A DNA stretch of 64,000 nucleotides, from contig NZ_KB217478.1 of NCBI RefSeq assembly GCF_000331305.1, positions 7,156,317-7,220,316 on the forward strand, read 5' to 3'. This DNA is from Calothrix sp. PCC 7103. GTDB taxonomy: Bacteria > Cyanobacteriota > Cyanobacteriia > Cyanobacteriales > Nostocaceae. This document shows positions 24,109 to 33,284 of this stretch, piece after piece. The position numbers and the translations under genes are program-made. The first letter of the stretch is position 1; the number at the start of each line of letters is the position of its first letter. The notes beneath the pieces were generated by a model. That model was given only the letters and a program-made list of their open reading frames with translations, did not search any database and had not been told where the DNA came from.

Positions 24109-26880
24109 ATGGCTGGACGGGGACTTGATTATGTAATTGAAACAGCTTGTCGGGTGTGGAACATGGCGCCGCACCGAGATGTGCGTATTCCCCCAGTTAT
24201 AAATAGTGATAGCGAACCAGTACCTATTGATGCCTTATGGACGGATTATGCACTTCGTCCAAGCGTAACGAACTTGGCATTTATGGTGCAATTGGTTTCG
24301 CAGTCAAATATCGAACAATGGAAACAAAGGCTAAATCGTTATCCTATTCGTGCAGGACTGTTAATTTCAGAATCATCCTACATCCTACTTCAATATTTCG
24401 ACCCATCTGGTAGGTTGGAAGAACGGGAAATTGAGCCTGAGTCTCTAGCAGTTGAGCTTGCCCGACCAAAAAGCAAACTATTTACACCAAAAGCTTTAGC
24501 AGAATTTCGTACAGGTCAACTAACGCTTGCCGACTTGGAAGAATCAATTACCGAACGTAGTTTATCTTTTCTACTTCGTCAAAGGGCAGAACTAGATCGA
24601 GCCTTCCAAACAGCGATTCAGGGGGTTCTTGAAGATGTTGGTCTTCCTCAGCCACAAACACGCCCACAAAGTTATGTGTCCTCTCGTGCAGAAATAGCAG
24701 GACATGGAATTCGTGTTGCAATAGCATTTATGGCAGCACGAATTTTAGAGGACAAAGGCTTTTTTGGTTCCGAACGGATTCCAACCAACGACCCTCGTAT
24801 TTTACTAAATCGAACAGTTCCTCGCGTAAATGGTTTTTTTAAAAAGGCGCTAGAAGAATCTATACCTCATCTAAGTGATAGGGTTTTACAGCGTTTAGCT
24901 TATAATTTGGGGAGTCAAGTTAGTTTTGCGCTGGTGGATCATAAAGATGTTGGGTTGTTATACGAACGAGCTATTAAAGAATTACCCAACGATATTGCTG
25001 GCGCCAAGTGGAGCGACTTACAACGACACTATACACCAGTAGCGCTTGCTGAACGTATGCTTGAGCAACTTCCTTTGGAACGGCTACGCCCAGAGGAACG
25101 TATAATTTTTGACCCAGCCGCAGGGTCGGGTAGTCTCTTATTAGCTTCTACATCTCGTCTTGCAGGAATGTCTGATATTCCAGAAGATGCGGAAGCGCGA
25201 AAATCTTATCTTGCACAGCACGTTGCAGGAAATGATTTAGATCAATATGCGGACTTAGTAACACAGCTTAGATATACTTTAGCAAGAGAGTCTTTGGGTC
25301 AAAATGTTCCATTTCCTTTTCCCTCTCACTTTTCTCACAAAGACTATGAGAAGCTAAATAAAGAGAATATGCGTATAAAGCCGCGTGTTATTGTGGCAAA
25401 TCCACCTTTCGCAGAAGATGGTAATACTCAGCGAGCAGCAAAATTCATACAAAAAGTTTTAAGTTGGTTGGAAGAAGATTCTCAATTTGCTTTTATCCTA
25501 CCTCAATCTTTTTTAACAGCTTCAACTCACGGCATACCAAATGCACGAAGATTACTAACTGAGAATTGTCGTACTTTTGAAGTATGGCAATGTCCAGCAG
25601 GTAATGTTGGAATTGATGCAAGACAAGATGTGTGTATCATTTTGGGAGGTGTAGGCAAGCCCAAAATTACCTTACCTATTACTGCACGGGCAATTTTTTC
25701 ACCAGTTAGAATTCCTGAGACTCGTGATAACGGTTTTTTGGGAACTACATGGATTACAAAATTAAATTCAAATCAAAAAAATTGGGATACTGTTACAGCA
25801 CCTCCCATAGCTTTTAATATTCCTACTATACCTTTAGGAAATCTTTTCTTTGTTTTTGCTGGTGTGACTCTTAAAAAAGGTTACAAACCGATAAAAGAAT
25901 GTGTATCTGAGGAAAATTGCAAACTATACTGGCAGTTAAAATGGCGTGATAAAAAAAGATTATGGGCAGATCCAACAAGAGTTAATGATTCGGAGCGTTG
26001 GATCAAGTACACTAAAGAATTTCTCTATAGGACAGCATCAGAGTTTGCTCACTTATTTGACCTACCAAAGATTTTAGTTGGTAGTGCAGTTAATCGTGGT
26101 ACAAAAAACCCTCTTGCTGCCCAACTTGATAGTACTGGTTTATGCCCAGACAAACATATATTTTGTGTTTTACCCATCAAGCAAGTAGAGGAGTATAACA
26201 ATATAAAAGAAAAAAAACCGTCTCCAGAAGGATGGGAAACTTTAAATTACGAGGAGCAAAGATTATGGCTACTAGGCATTTTGTCATCAAAGCTTGCTGG
26301 TCAACTTTCATTAATTGGACGTAATACCCGTGGGTTAACTAAAGATGCACTTTGCCAACTACCTTTACCATTAAAAGTTGACTCTCGCATTATTGATATT
26401 ACACATCAAATTATCACACGAGACCAAAATCATCTTCCTATTCTTGAACCAGATGAACTTCGCAAGGAATTAGATGAAATTGTAGAGGAATCATATGGAA
26501 ATCCGCGCTTGATTGAGATAGCTCGCACAGGAGAACCTCCAGAATTAAAGGATTGGAAATCGGAACAAATCAAGCCGACATTAACTGTGATTGGTCAAAT
26601 TTTAGACATCTCAATAGATAACACTCAAATACAGTTATATTTAAGTGGTTTATTAGACGATAACGAAGAAGAATGGTTACCAATTCTTCCAGAAATTCCT
26701 GGTTGGGCACTTGATGGTACTGTGTTTGAAGCTGAATTAAGCGAAGATATTGAAACCTTTGAAGAACTTGCTCAACGTCCTTGGGCACTTCGACATTTTC
26801 GCCATACACCATATCCATACTTAACTAATGACGAACTGAAGCAGAAATTGAGGGTAGACAGTATGGAGAACCTTCTATGA
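24109..26880 (+). CDS. Large N6-adenine DNA methyltransferase, restriction-modification type
   Basis: A 923-aa protein with a gamma-class/HsdM-like core: HYTPVALAERM (residues 307-317), SAM motif I FDPAAGSGSLLL (334-345) and catalytic NPPF (431-434). The 300-residue N-terminal part and 400-residue C-terminal part would provide target recognition; the C-terminal half contains a TRD-like stretch (NIPTIPLGNLFFVFAGVTLKKGY). I see no PD-(D/E)XK or helicase motif, so it is not an obvious type IIG enzyme. Its TGA overlaps the ATG of the MBL-fold gene (ATGA), meaning the two are made together. It holds only two GGCGCC sites in 2.8 kb, low for this genome. Confidence 0.82.
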   Translation: MAGRGLDYVIETACRVWNMAPHRDVRIPPVINSDSEPVPIDALWTDYALRPSVTNLAFMVQLVSQSNIEQWKQRLNRYPIRAGLLISESSYILLQYFDPSGRLEEREIEPESLAVELARPKSKLFTPKALAEFRTGQLTLADLEESITERSLSFLLRQRAELDRAFQTAIQGVLEDVGLPQPQTRPQSYVSSRAEIAGHGIRVAIAFMAARILEDKGFFGSERIPTNDPRILLNRTVPRVNGFFKKALEESIPHLSDRVLQRLAYNLGSQVSFALVDHKDVGLLYERAIKELPNDIAGAKWSDLQRHYTPVALAERMLEQLPLERLRPEERIIFDPAAGSGSLLLASTSRLAGMSDIPEDAEARKSYLAQHVAGNDLDQYADLVTQLRYTLARESLGQNVPFPFPSHFSHKDYEKLNKENMRIKPRVIVANPPFAEDGNTQRAAKFIQKVLSWLEEDSQFAFILPQSFLTASTHGIPNARRLLTENCRTFEVWQCPAGNVGIDARQDVCIILGGVGKPKITLPITARAIFSPVRIPETRDNGFLGTTWITKLNSNQKNWDTVTAPPIAFNIPTIPLGNLFFVFAGVTLKKGYKPIKECVSEENCKLYWQLKWRDKKRLWADPTRVNDSERWIKYTKEFLYRTASEFAHLFDLPKILVGSAVNRGTKNPLAAQLDSTGLCPDKHIFCVLPIKQVEEYNNIKEKKPSPEGWETLNYEEQRLWLLGILSSKLAGQLSLIGRNTRGLTKDALCQLPLPLKVDSRIIDITHQIITRDQNHLPILEPDELRKELDEIVEESYGNPRLIEIARTGEPPELKDWKSEQIKPTLTVIGQILDISIDNTQIQLYLSGLLDDNEEEWLPILPEIPGWALDGTVFEAELSEDIETFEELAQRPWALRHFRHTPYPYLTNDELKQKLRVDSMENLL

Positions 26881-27905
26881 CATGCGAGGTTGTGTTTCTA
26901 CCCGTAGGAAATGCTGATAGTATAGTTATATCTACCGAAGATAATTCAACAGTTGTTGTTGACCTTGGTAAACCCCGACTTCTGGATAAATGGTTGCAAA
27001 CTAAAAATATAAAAAATATCAACCGAATATATATTACTCACGCACATCACGACCATGTTCCACCACTTGTAAAGCTTGTAGAATTTCTTAATATTTGGCT
27101 AAAACATGGAAAGGTAGAAACATTTTGTCTCCCTTACTGTTTTTATAAATATGCAGTTGAAAAACTATTAAGCCACCGAGGAAGTAGTGCTGAGTATAAA
27201 CGATTAGAACTCGCATTAAATCGTCTTGATGACTGGGATAGAAAAAATATTATCCGCTTTCTACCTGCTACTCGCTATTCTAATCAATTCTCACATGGAA
27301 ATTTACAAATTAATGTTTTACATCCAAGACAATTATTTATTGAAAAACATTTAGCACAAACTAGCGCCAAACTCAATGAAATTTCTCTAGTGCTGCGCGT
27401 TACATATGGCGCCTTTGCTGCATTGCTACTGGCAGATATAGAAGGCGCCGGACTAAAAGAATGTATTGAAATTTGCCAACCAGATGAATTAAACGCGAAC
27501 ATCGTAAAAATTCCGCATCATGGAGCATACCCAAAGAATGGAGATGACCTTAAGGATTTGCTCGAAACAATTGATGCGGAAATGGCTGTTCTATCTGTAG
27601 GTAGTACTAATACATACGGGCATGTTGTTCCTGAGTTATTTAAACTTTTGTTGAATCAAAAAGATGATGAATCTAAAAGTTTGGAAAAATTTGTTTGCAC
27701 GGAAGTCACTCGAACGTGCGTTCATTCAGCCAGTAAACGTACTGTAATGGGTAAATCAGGATTAGAGAAAGCGCAACGATGTGCGGGAGAAATTACAATT
27801 TGTGCTGAAACTTCAGGTAAATGGGATTTGAAAACAGAGACTGAGCATGAAGGTGTTATTTCTGAGTTCAAATATCCTGCGTGTAAAGGTAAAATTGATT
27901 GTTGA
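26877..27905 (+). CDS. ComEC-like metallo-beta-lactamase-fold hydrolase coupled to the methylase
   Basis: A 342-aa MBL-fold protein with the metal motif H55-x-H57-x-D59-H60 (ITHAHHDHV), a second acidic site in LLLADIEGAG and a HHGAYP motif. These are typical of ComEC/Rec2-type nuclease-like MBL domains. The C-terminal 100 residues hold six Cys in pairs (VCTEVTRTC, RCAGEITIC and the final ACKGKIDC), probably a zinc-binding tail. There are no membrane segments, so it is soluble, unlike ComEC. Its ATG overlaps the methylase stop by four bases. It is the best candidate effector of this module. Whether it cuts DNA or a nucleotide is unknown. Confidence 0.8.
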   Translation: MTCEVVFLPVGNADSIVISTEDNSTVVVDLGKPRLLDKWLQTKNIKNINRIYITHAHHDHVPPLVKLVEFLNIWLKHGKVETFCLPYCFYKYAVEKLLSHRGSSAEYKRLELALNRLDDWDRKNIIRFLPATRYSNQFSHGNLQINVLHPRQLFIEKHLAQTSAKLNEISLVLRVTYGAFAALLLADIEGAGLKECIEICQPDELNANIVKIPHHGAYPKNGDDLKDLLETIDAEMAVLSVGSTNTYGHVVPELFKLLLNQKDDESKSLEKFVCTEVTRTCVHSASKRTVMGKSGLEKAQRCAGEITICAETSGKWDLKTETEHEGVISEFKYPACKGKIDC

Positions 27906-27924
27906 ACGGGCAAGGATGCCCATT
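27906..27924. repeat. GGGCAAGGATGCCC repeat after the MBL-fold gene
   Basis: A palindromic copy of the dispersed GGGCAAGGATGCCC(G/A)TTCC family, starting one base after the MBL-fold stop codon and lying between convergent genes. It may serve as a terminator. Confidence 0.55.
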
Positions 27925-27956
27925 CCACAAGAGAGTTAATTTATTTTTTGGAGTTC

Positions 27957-29021
27957 TTAAGTCCAGTATAGGATTTTGGCATTGGGGAAACGGCGCCCAA
28001 TTTCACCTTCAAAGAAGCGGCGTAGTGTTTTCATGATGTCGTTATCGTATACATATTTGGTACCACCAAACTTGTTACGCTTAACGCTGCGCTTTTCTTC
28101 GTCCATATCTAATTTTGAGTGGGGATACCAGGTTTGTAATACTTCTTTGGAACCAGGTGTAAAGCGGTGCGATATTAACTCGAAAGTTAAATCACATTCA
28201 AAATCTAATGCATTGCTAATTTGGTCAAACAAATTACTGTAGTGCATTTCCCAGTCTTCCATTGGCATAATTGGCGCCACTACCAACCCTACTGGATACT
28301 TTGCCAATGCTAACTTTCGCAGTCCCATCAACCGAGATGCCACTGACGCAGTACCACCTTCAAATTTACCAGAAATAGGCGCCGCATTTACACTAACTCG
28401 ACAGCGAATATGTCCATTATGCGGTAAATCTAAAAGTGGTTCCACAGCATCAAACTTCGATACCCAACGTAAATACCCATCTTCACGAGTACCAAAATAA
28501 CGAATGCACTCAGCTAAACTACCCGTTAAATGCTCAATACCAAGCGGGTCGGTATAACAACTAACTTCATAACTAGTAGCCTTTCCTGGTTGCTCGTATT
28601 TAGCTAAATTATCTAAGATTTGCGGTAAGTTAGCATATGCTCTAATTACTGGTGGACCACTTAAACTGCCAGCTAGGTAACAATATTGACAATGTGCTGG
28701 ACAACCCTCAGCCAAATGAAACTGCCAGTCAGCAGAAGGTGGAATAGGACTAAGCTTAAACTGACTTGGTGGCGCCGTTACTATAGCAAGGGTACGCTTA
28801 GAAATATCATAAGTCTCGCGCTCAGTTTCTCCGCGTAAACCAGTAAGACGGTTACGTGGCAACTCTTCAATAGGTAAATTCAGCGCTTCGATACGCTGCT
28901 TAATCTTCTGTCCCCAAGGTTCGTCAAGTGCTGCGGGTGTAAACACTACTCGTTCTGGCATCCATAATTTAGCTGGACGCTGTTCTGTGCTAGAAGTACT
29001 AACTTTATCGGCGAGCATCAT
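27957..29021 (-). CDS. SPL-family radical SAM protein (spore photoproduct lyase-like)
   Basis: A 354-aa protein with a [4Fe-4S] radical-SAM motif CPAHCQYC (C-x3-C-x2-C) within EGCPAHCQYCYLAGSLSG, about a third of the way in. The motif and the ISHRFTPGSKEVLQTWYPHSKLDMDEE region place it with spore photoproduct lyase-like proteins. Members occur widely in non-sporulating cyanobacteria, where the substrate is not established; repair of UV lesions in DNA is one possibility. The C-terminus contains a typical KFGGTKYVYDNDIMKTL. It is convergent with the MBL-fold gene and divergent from agrE. It does not look like part of the defence module. Confidence 0.82.
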   Translation of the reverse strand: MMLADKVSTSSTEQRPAKLWMPERVVFTPAALDEPWGQKIKQRIEALNLPIEELPRNRLTGLRGETERETYDISKRTLAIVTAPPSQFKLSPIPPSADWQFHLAEGCPAHCQYCYLAGSLSGPPVIRAYANLPQILDNLAKYEQPGKATSYEVSCYTDPLGIEHLTGSLAECIRYFGTREDGYLRWVSKFDAVEPLLDLPHNGHIRCRVSVNAAPISGKFEGGTASVASRLMGLRKLALAKYPVGLVVAPIMPMEDWEMHYSNLFDQISNALDFECDLTFELISHRFTPGSKEVLQTWYPHSKLDMDEEKRSVKRNKFGGTKYVYDNDIMKTLRRFFEGEIGRRFPNAKILYWT

Positions 29022-29342
29022 ATATTATTCTTATATTGAGTTGTATTCAAGCTTGTAGCAGAAGCGTTGCTATCTCTATATAGTTCTTATAATAATACTT
29101 GCCCTAATTACTGAGCATACCGGATTTTACCCAATTGAATGTAGTAGTTTCCAATTAGGCGCCCTTAGCAACGGATTACGTAACGGATGTAACGGATAAT
29201 TCTCACTCATCCATCTGTTGCATCCGTTGCCAAGCTATTTAATCAAAATTAAAAAGCAGACGTTTTTTTGCTATTTCAGGTACGATAGCGTGTGCAGGTC
29301 TATATAATACAGGCTCTAGGCATCTAAACGCTGGTAACTATT
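29022..29342. other. Divergent spacer upstream of agrE with AACGGAT repeats
   Basis: Three AACGGAT words (29170, 29182, 29191) are followed by an inverted CATCCGTTGCC (29221-29231). The same words recur near 52563 and 61086, so they are a dispersed repeat. A TATAAT box at 29303-29308 is well placed for the agrE promoter. I see no consensus NtcA site (GTA-N8-TAC). Confidence 0.45.
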
Positions 29343-31454
29343 ATGACTCCTCGGATTAAGTTTTTGATGTGCGCTCCTGACCACTATGATGTGGACTATG
29401 TGATTAACCCTTGGATGGAGGGAAATATCCATAAGTCTTCGCGCGATAAAGCTGTTGAACAGTGGCAAGGGTTACACCATATACTCAAGGAACACGCAAT
29501 TGTAGATTTGGTGGCGCCTGTAAAAGGTGTGCCTGATATGGTTTTTACCGCCAATGCTGGTTTAGTATTGGGTCAAAATGTTGTTTTAAGTCGCTTTTTA
29601 CACAAAGAACGGCAGGGAGAGGAACCATTTTTTAAAGCTTGGTTTGAGCAAAATGGTTATACTGTCTACGAACTTCCCAAAGATTTACCTTTTGAAGGCG
29701 CCGGTGATGCGCTTCTAGACCGAGAAGGACGTTGGCTTTGGGCTGCATACGGTTTTCGTTCTGAATTAGACTCACACCCTTATTTAGCAAAGTGGCTTGA
29801 TATTGAGGTATTGTCTTTACGTCTTATTGATGATAGATTTTATCATCTTGATACCTGTTTTTGTCCTTTAGCTAACGGGTATTTACTTTACTATCCCGGC
29901 GCCTTTGACTCATATTCAAACCGCATGATTGAAATGCGTGTAGCGGCAGAAAAACGCATTGTCCTCGAAGAAGCTGATGCAGTTAACTTTGCTTGTAATG
30001 CAGTTAACATCGACCATATTGTCGTGATGAATAAAGCTTCTGATGCTTTAAAAGCACGACTATCTGAAGTTGGCTTTCAAGTACTCGAAACTCCATTAAC
30101 CGAATTTCTCAAAGCAGGTGGCGCCGCTAAGTGTTTGACATTACGCACCACTGAACCTGTACGCGATGAAGTTCATGCAAGTGTGTACGTTGAAAGCCGT
30201 ATACTCAAACTTGAAGGACATTTACTTGATTCAGGTTTAATTAACCGCGCACTCGATTTAATTATCGATAACGGCGGTAGCTTCCAAGTATTAAACTTTA
30301 ACTTGGGTACACAGCGTCAAAGTACTTCGGCAGCAGAAGTTAAAGTTTCTGCACCTTCGCACGAAGTCATGGAAAGTATTCTTTCGCACTTAATTGATTT
30401 GGGTGCTGTAGATTTACCCCAAGATGAACGCGATGCTAAACTTGAACCTGTTGAGAAAAACGGTGTGGCGCCTGATGATTTCTATGTCACTACTATATAC
30501 CCAACTGAAGTGCGTATTAGTGGTGAGTGGATACAGGTGCAAAACCAACGTATGGATGGCGCCATTGCAATTACGCGCACACCTCAAGGTACTGTTGCTA
30601 AGTGTAAATTATTACGTGATTTAGAAGTTGGTGAAGAAGTTGTTGTTGATGTTTTAGGTATCCGTACTATTCGTAAAACTGAATCACGTGAGAAGCGTAA
30701 TGCTGAAGAATTTAGCTTTATGTCCGCAGGTGTTTCTAGCGAACGTCGTGTAGAATTAGTTGTGGAACAAGTTGCTTGGGAATTACGTAAAATTCGTGAT
30801 GCAGGTGGTAAAGTAGTTGTCACCGCAGGACCCGTCGTAATTCATACTGGTGGTGGTGAACATTTATCGCGTTTAATTCGTGAAGGTTATGTACAAGCAT
30901 TGCTAGGTGGTAATGCTATCGCGGTTCATGATATTGAACAGTCAATGATGGGAACATCATTAGGTGTCGATATGAAACGCGGTGTTTCTGTAAGAGGAGG
31001 ACATCGCCACCACCTTAAAGCCATAAATACAATTCGCCGTCATGGTAGCATTGCTAAAGCCGTAGAAGCTGGAATTATTAGAGGTGGAATCATGTACGAG
31101 TGCGTTAAAAATAACGTACCTTTCGTACTTGCTGGTTCAATTCGTGATGATGGCCCTCTTCCTGATACTCAAATGGATTTGGTTAAAGCACAAGCTGAGT
31201 ATACAGAACATATTCGCGGCGCCGAAATGATTTTGATGCTTTCTTCAATGTTGCACTCTATAGGTGTGGGTAATATGACACCTGCGGGAGTCAAAATGGT
31301 TTGCGTCGATATTAACCCCGCAGTCGTAACCAAATTAAGTGATAGAGGTTCCGTAGAGTCAGTTGGTGTAGTCACAGACGTTGGGTTATTCCTAAGTTTG
31401 CTAATACAACAACTCGATAAACTCACCAGTCCCTATGTAACCAAAGCAAGGTAA
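29343..31454 (+). CDS. agrE: Bifunctional arginine dihydrolase / ornithine cyclodeaminase (AgrE, ArgZ)
   Basis: A 703-aa enzyme of the AgrE/ArgZ type. The N-terminal half is a guanidine-modifying domain that turns arginine into ornithine, ammonia and CO2: CAPDHYDVDYVINPWM at residues 10-25, FTANAGLVLG, FEGAGDALL and the catalytic Cys in GGAAKCLTLRTTEP (about residue 264). The C-terminal half is the ornithine cyclodeaminase-like domain that makes proline in heterocystous cyanobacteria: MSAGVSSERRVE, GPVVIHTGGGEHL, and ALLGGNAIAVHDIEQSMMGTSLGVDM. The enzyme mobilises arginine from cyanophycin. It stands alone between divergent and unrelated genes. The reading frame is complete and eight GGCGCC sites mark it as long-resident DNA. 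Confidence 0.92.
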   Translation: MTPRIKFLMCAPDHYDVDYVINPWMEGNIHKSSRDKAVEQWQGLHHILKEHAIVDLVAPVKGVPDMVFTANAGLVLGQNVVLSRFLHKERQGEEPFFKAWFEQNGYTVYELPKDLPFEGAGDALLDREGRWLWAAYGFRSELDSHPYLAKWLDIEVLSLRLIDDRFYHLDTCFCPLANGYLLYYPGAFDSYSNRMIEMRVAAEKRIVLEEADAVNFACNAVNIDHIVVMNKASDALKARLSEVGFQVLETPLTEFLKAGGAAKCLTLRTTEPVRDEVHASVYVESRILKLEGHLLDSGLINRALDLIIDNGGSFQVLNFNLGTQRQSTSAAEVKVSAPSHEVMESILSHLIDLGAVDLPQDERDAKLEPVEKNGVAPDDFYVTTIYPTEVRISGEWIQVQNQRMDGAIAITRTPQGTVAKCKLLRDLEVGEEVVVDVLGIRTIRKTESREKRNAEEFSFMSAGVSSERRVELVVEQVAWELRKIRDAGGKVVVTAGPVVIHTGGGEHLSRLIREGYVQALLGGNAIAVHDIEQSMMGTSLGVDMKRGVSVRGGHRHHLKAINTIRRHGSIAKAVEAGIIRGGIMYECVKNNVPFVLAGSIRDDGPLPDTQMDLVKAQAEYTEHIRGAEMILMLSSMLHSIGVGNMTPAGVKMVCVDINPAVVTKLSDRGSVESVGVVTDVGLFLSLLIQQLDKLTSPYVTKAR

Positions 31455-31957
31455 TATAATTTTGTGGGGTGGGCATCCTGCCTACCCCCTCACTGTAGGT
31501 TGGGTGGAGGAACGGAACCCAACAACAACTCCATGTCATTAATTTTAGGTCTCGTTACAAAGGCACCGATGCTAGTACAATGTAGCTAGCAAGCAAATTA
31601 TAGAACAAAATTTGTAAGCAAGTACTAATAATGACATATGACAGCGATTTTAAGTGTTTATATTGAGCAAAACCCGCCTTTTTATTTTTGCAAAAAGTAT
31701 TTAATTTAACTACTGTTCAATTAGATTTGCTTTTGTCGCGAGTTCAAATTTGTAGAAATGCTCTACAGGCAATCCCTGTTTTGTCAACTGGATATTGCTT
31801 CTGCTAACTGTTGAGAGTCTGAAAAAATATAACTTGTGCTAGAACCGTGGCGATAAGCAGCTTACTTGCTGATAAATTCTTCATATCCAGGAGTAATCTC
31901 TCCATGATAATTGTAAAGTTTAAGTTCAAGATAATGAATTATTTTCATGTTAAATTT
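31455..31957. other. Intergenic region with palindromic repeats
   Basis: After agrE there are two hairpin repeats: GGGGTGGGCATCCTGCCTACCCC (31466-31488) and TAGGTTGGGT...ACCCAAC (31496-31525). They probably end the agrE transcript. A 100-bp segment (31654-31754) is shared in diverged form with 35951-36053. No gene or RNA is evident. Confidence 0.5.
31654..31754. repeat. Left copy of a diverged ~100-bp repeat
   Basis: Starts GTGTTTATATTGA and continues through a segment ending TTAGATTTGCTTTT. The copy at 35951-36053 begins with the same 13 bases and matches at about 70% by eye. The copies are direct and bracket the methylase/NotI-like/HicBA region. They may be cassette boundaries or parts of an old duplication. 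Confidence 0.45.
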
Positions 31958-32060
31958 GATACCTTTAAACTATTTCTTGGAATAAGCGCTTTTTTAGTCG
32001 GGTCTCTGGTTACTTCCTTCATCGCGGCATCTGGTTTACCGATGTTACCGATAATAATGT
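31958..32060 (+). pseudogene. Truncated copy of the DUF2085 membrane-protein gene
   Basis: The frame reads FLVGSLVTSFIAASGLPMLPII, matching residues about 25-47 of the intact DUF2085 protein at 34304-34807 (VVGPLVAPFLAASGLPMLPII). The DNA matches at roughly 75% by eye. Similarity ends sharply after GATAAT (about 32058), and unrelated sequence and a stop follow. An open frame of 81 codons from 31847 includes it but its first half is not family-like. It is a 5' fragment left by duplication or insertion. Confidence 0.6.
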
Positions 32061-32189
32061 GTAGGGTAGCCATCCTAACTACTCTTAACTAGCGTTTAAT
32101 TAAATTAAGAAAAATAAATCCAAATAGTTAGAATGTTCTGTACTATGCAATAATCAAGCAAAAGCACAACATATTAAGACAATGATACA

Positions 32190-33284
32190 ATGTTAAATGC
32201 ATCAAATTTCGTTCCTGAACTCGATGTAATAAAAAATACACCAATTAGTATTTCTAATCGTTTATTGACCTATGAAAGATCAGAAAGCTTGCATCCAATC
32301 TTCATATATGGTGATGCATTACACACATTAAAGCAAATACCTGATGATTGTTTTGATGTTTGTATGACAAGTCCTCCATATTGGAGCCATCGTGAGTACT
32401 CTGGCTTAGGGATTGGGCTTGAAGATACATATGTTAACTATATTAACAATTTAATCAAGATTCTACTTGAAGTAAAACGAGTTTTAAAACCGACTGGCTC
32501 TTTATGGCTTAATATTGGAGACACTTATGTTAATAAGCATTTAATTGGTATACCTTGGAGAGTCGCATTAAAATTAACCGACGAGTGTGAATTTATACTT
32601 CGTAACAGTATAATTTGGAATAAAATCAAAGGGGCACCTGATAACTCTAAAGATAAGCTAAGATGTGTACATGAACATCTGTTTCATTTTGTTAAATCTA
32701 AGAATTATTATTACAATATAGACGCAATAAGAAGCACTTCACGTTCAGCTAAAGTTGAAAACGGTAAAGTTATTTCGGCAACAGGAGTTTCAGGTGTAAA
32801 ATATAGGCGCCAAATAGAATTGTCAACATCTTTAACCGAAGTAGAAAAGAAAAATGCTTTTACTGCTCTGGAAAACATTTTAAATGATGTGAAAGAAGGA
32901 AGACTTTCTGACTTTCGTATGATTATTCGCGGTCAACAACGCATTACACATTCTAGTGGAGAAAAAGTTTCAGGACGAGCTAGAGAGTTGAAGGAGCGCG
33001 GCTTTTACTTTTTAAAATATCATCCAAAAGGGGCGAAACCAGGGGATGTTTGGGATATTTTACCTGAAGATACACAAAAACGAGAAGGTCATTATGCTGC
33101 TTACCCTGAAGACTTATGTAAGGTTCCTATACTAGTTTCTTGTCCAGAAAGTGGTATTGTTTTAGACCCTTTCTGCGGTACTGGCTCTACGATGAAAGTT
33201 GCTAAAGCTTTAGGACGCAAATCTTTAGGTATAGATATATCTGAAGATTATATTCAAATGGCTGAGAAGCGCTGTATATTATGA
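32190..33284 (+). CDS. Site-specific DNA methyltransferase, beta class, N4-cytosine type
   Basis: Methylates an amino group in a specific DNA site. The catalytic motif SPPY is at residues 61-64 (CMTSPPYWSHREYSG), which favours N4-cytosine. The SAM motif DPFCGTGST is near residues 326-334, so the motif order is that of the beta class, with target recognition between. Length 364 aa is usual. The TGA overlaps the ATG of the next gene (ATGA), a NotI-family endonuclease, so the two form a type II restriction-modification pair. The recognition site cannot be read from sequence. Only one GGCGCC site occurs in the gene. Confidence 0.85.
   Translation: MLNASNFVPELDVIKNTPISISNRLLTYERSESLHPIFIYGDALHTLKQIPDDCFDVCMTSPPYWSHREYSGLGIGLEDTYVNYINNLIKILLEVKRVLKPTGSLWLNIGDTYVNKHLIGIPWRVALKLTDECEFILRNSIIWNKIKGAPDNSKDKLRCVHEHLFHFVKSKNYYYNIDAIRSTSRSAKVENGKVISATGVSGVKYRRQIELSTSLTEVEKKNAFTALENILNDVKEGRLSDFRMIIRGQQRITHSSGEKVSGRARELKERGFYFLKYHPKGAKPGDVWDILPEDTQKREGHYAAYPEDLCKVPILVSCPESGIVLDPFCGTGSTMKVAKALGRKSLGIDISEDYIQMAEKRCIL

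Noticed and set aside
32190-33284. N6-adenine specificity for the 364-aa methylase
   Set aside because: The catalytic motif is SPPY, more typical of N4-cytosine enzymes; adenine cannot be fully excluded.
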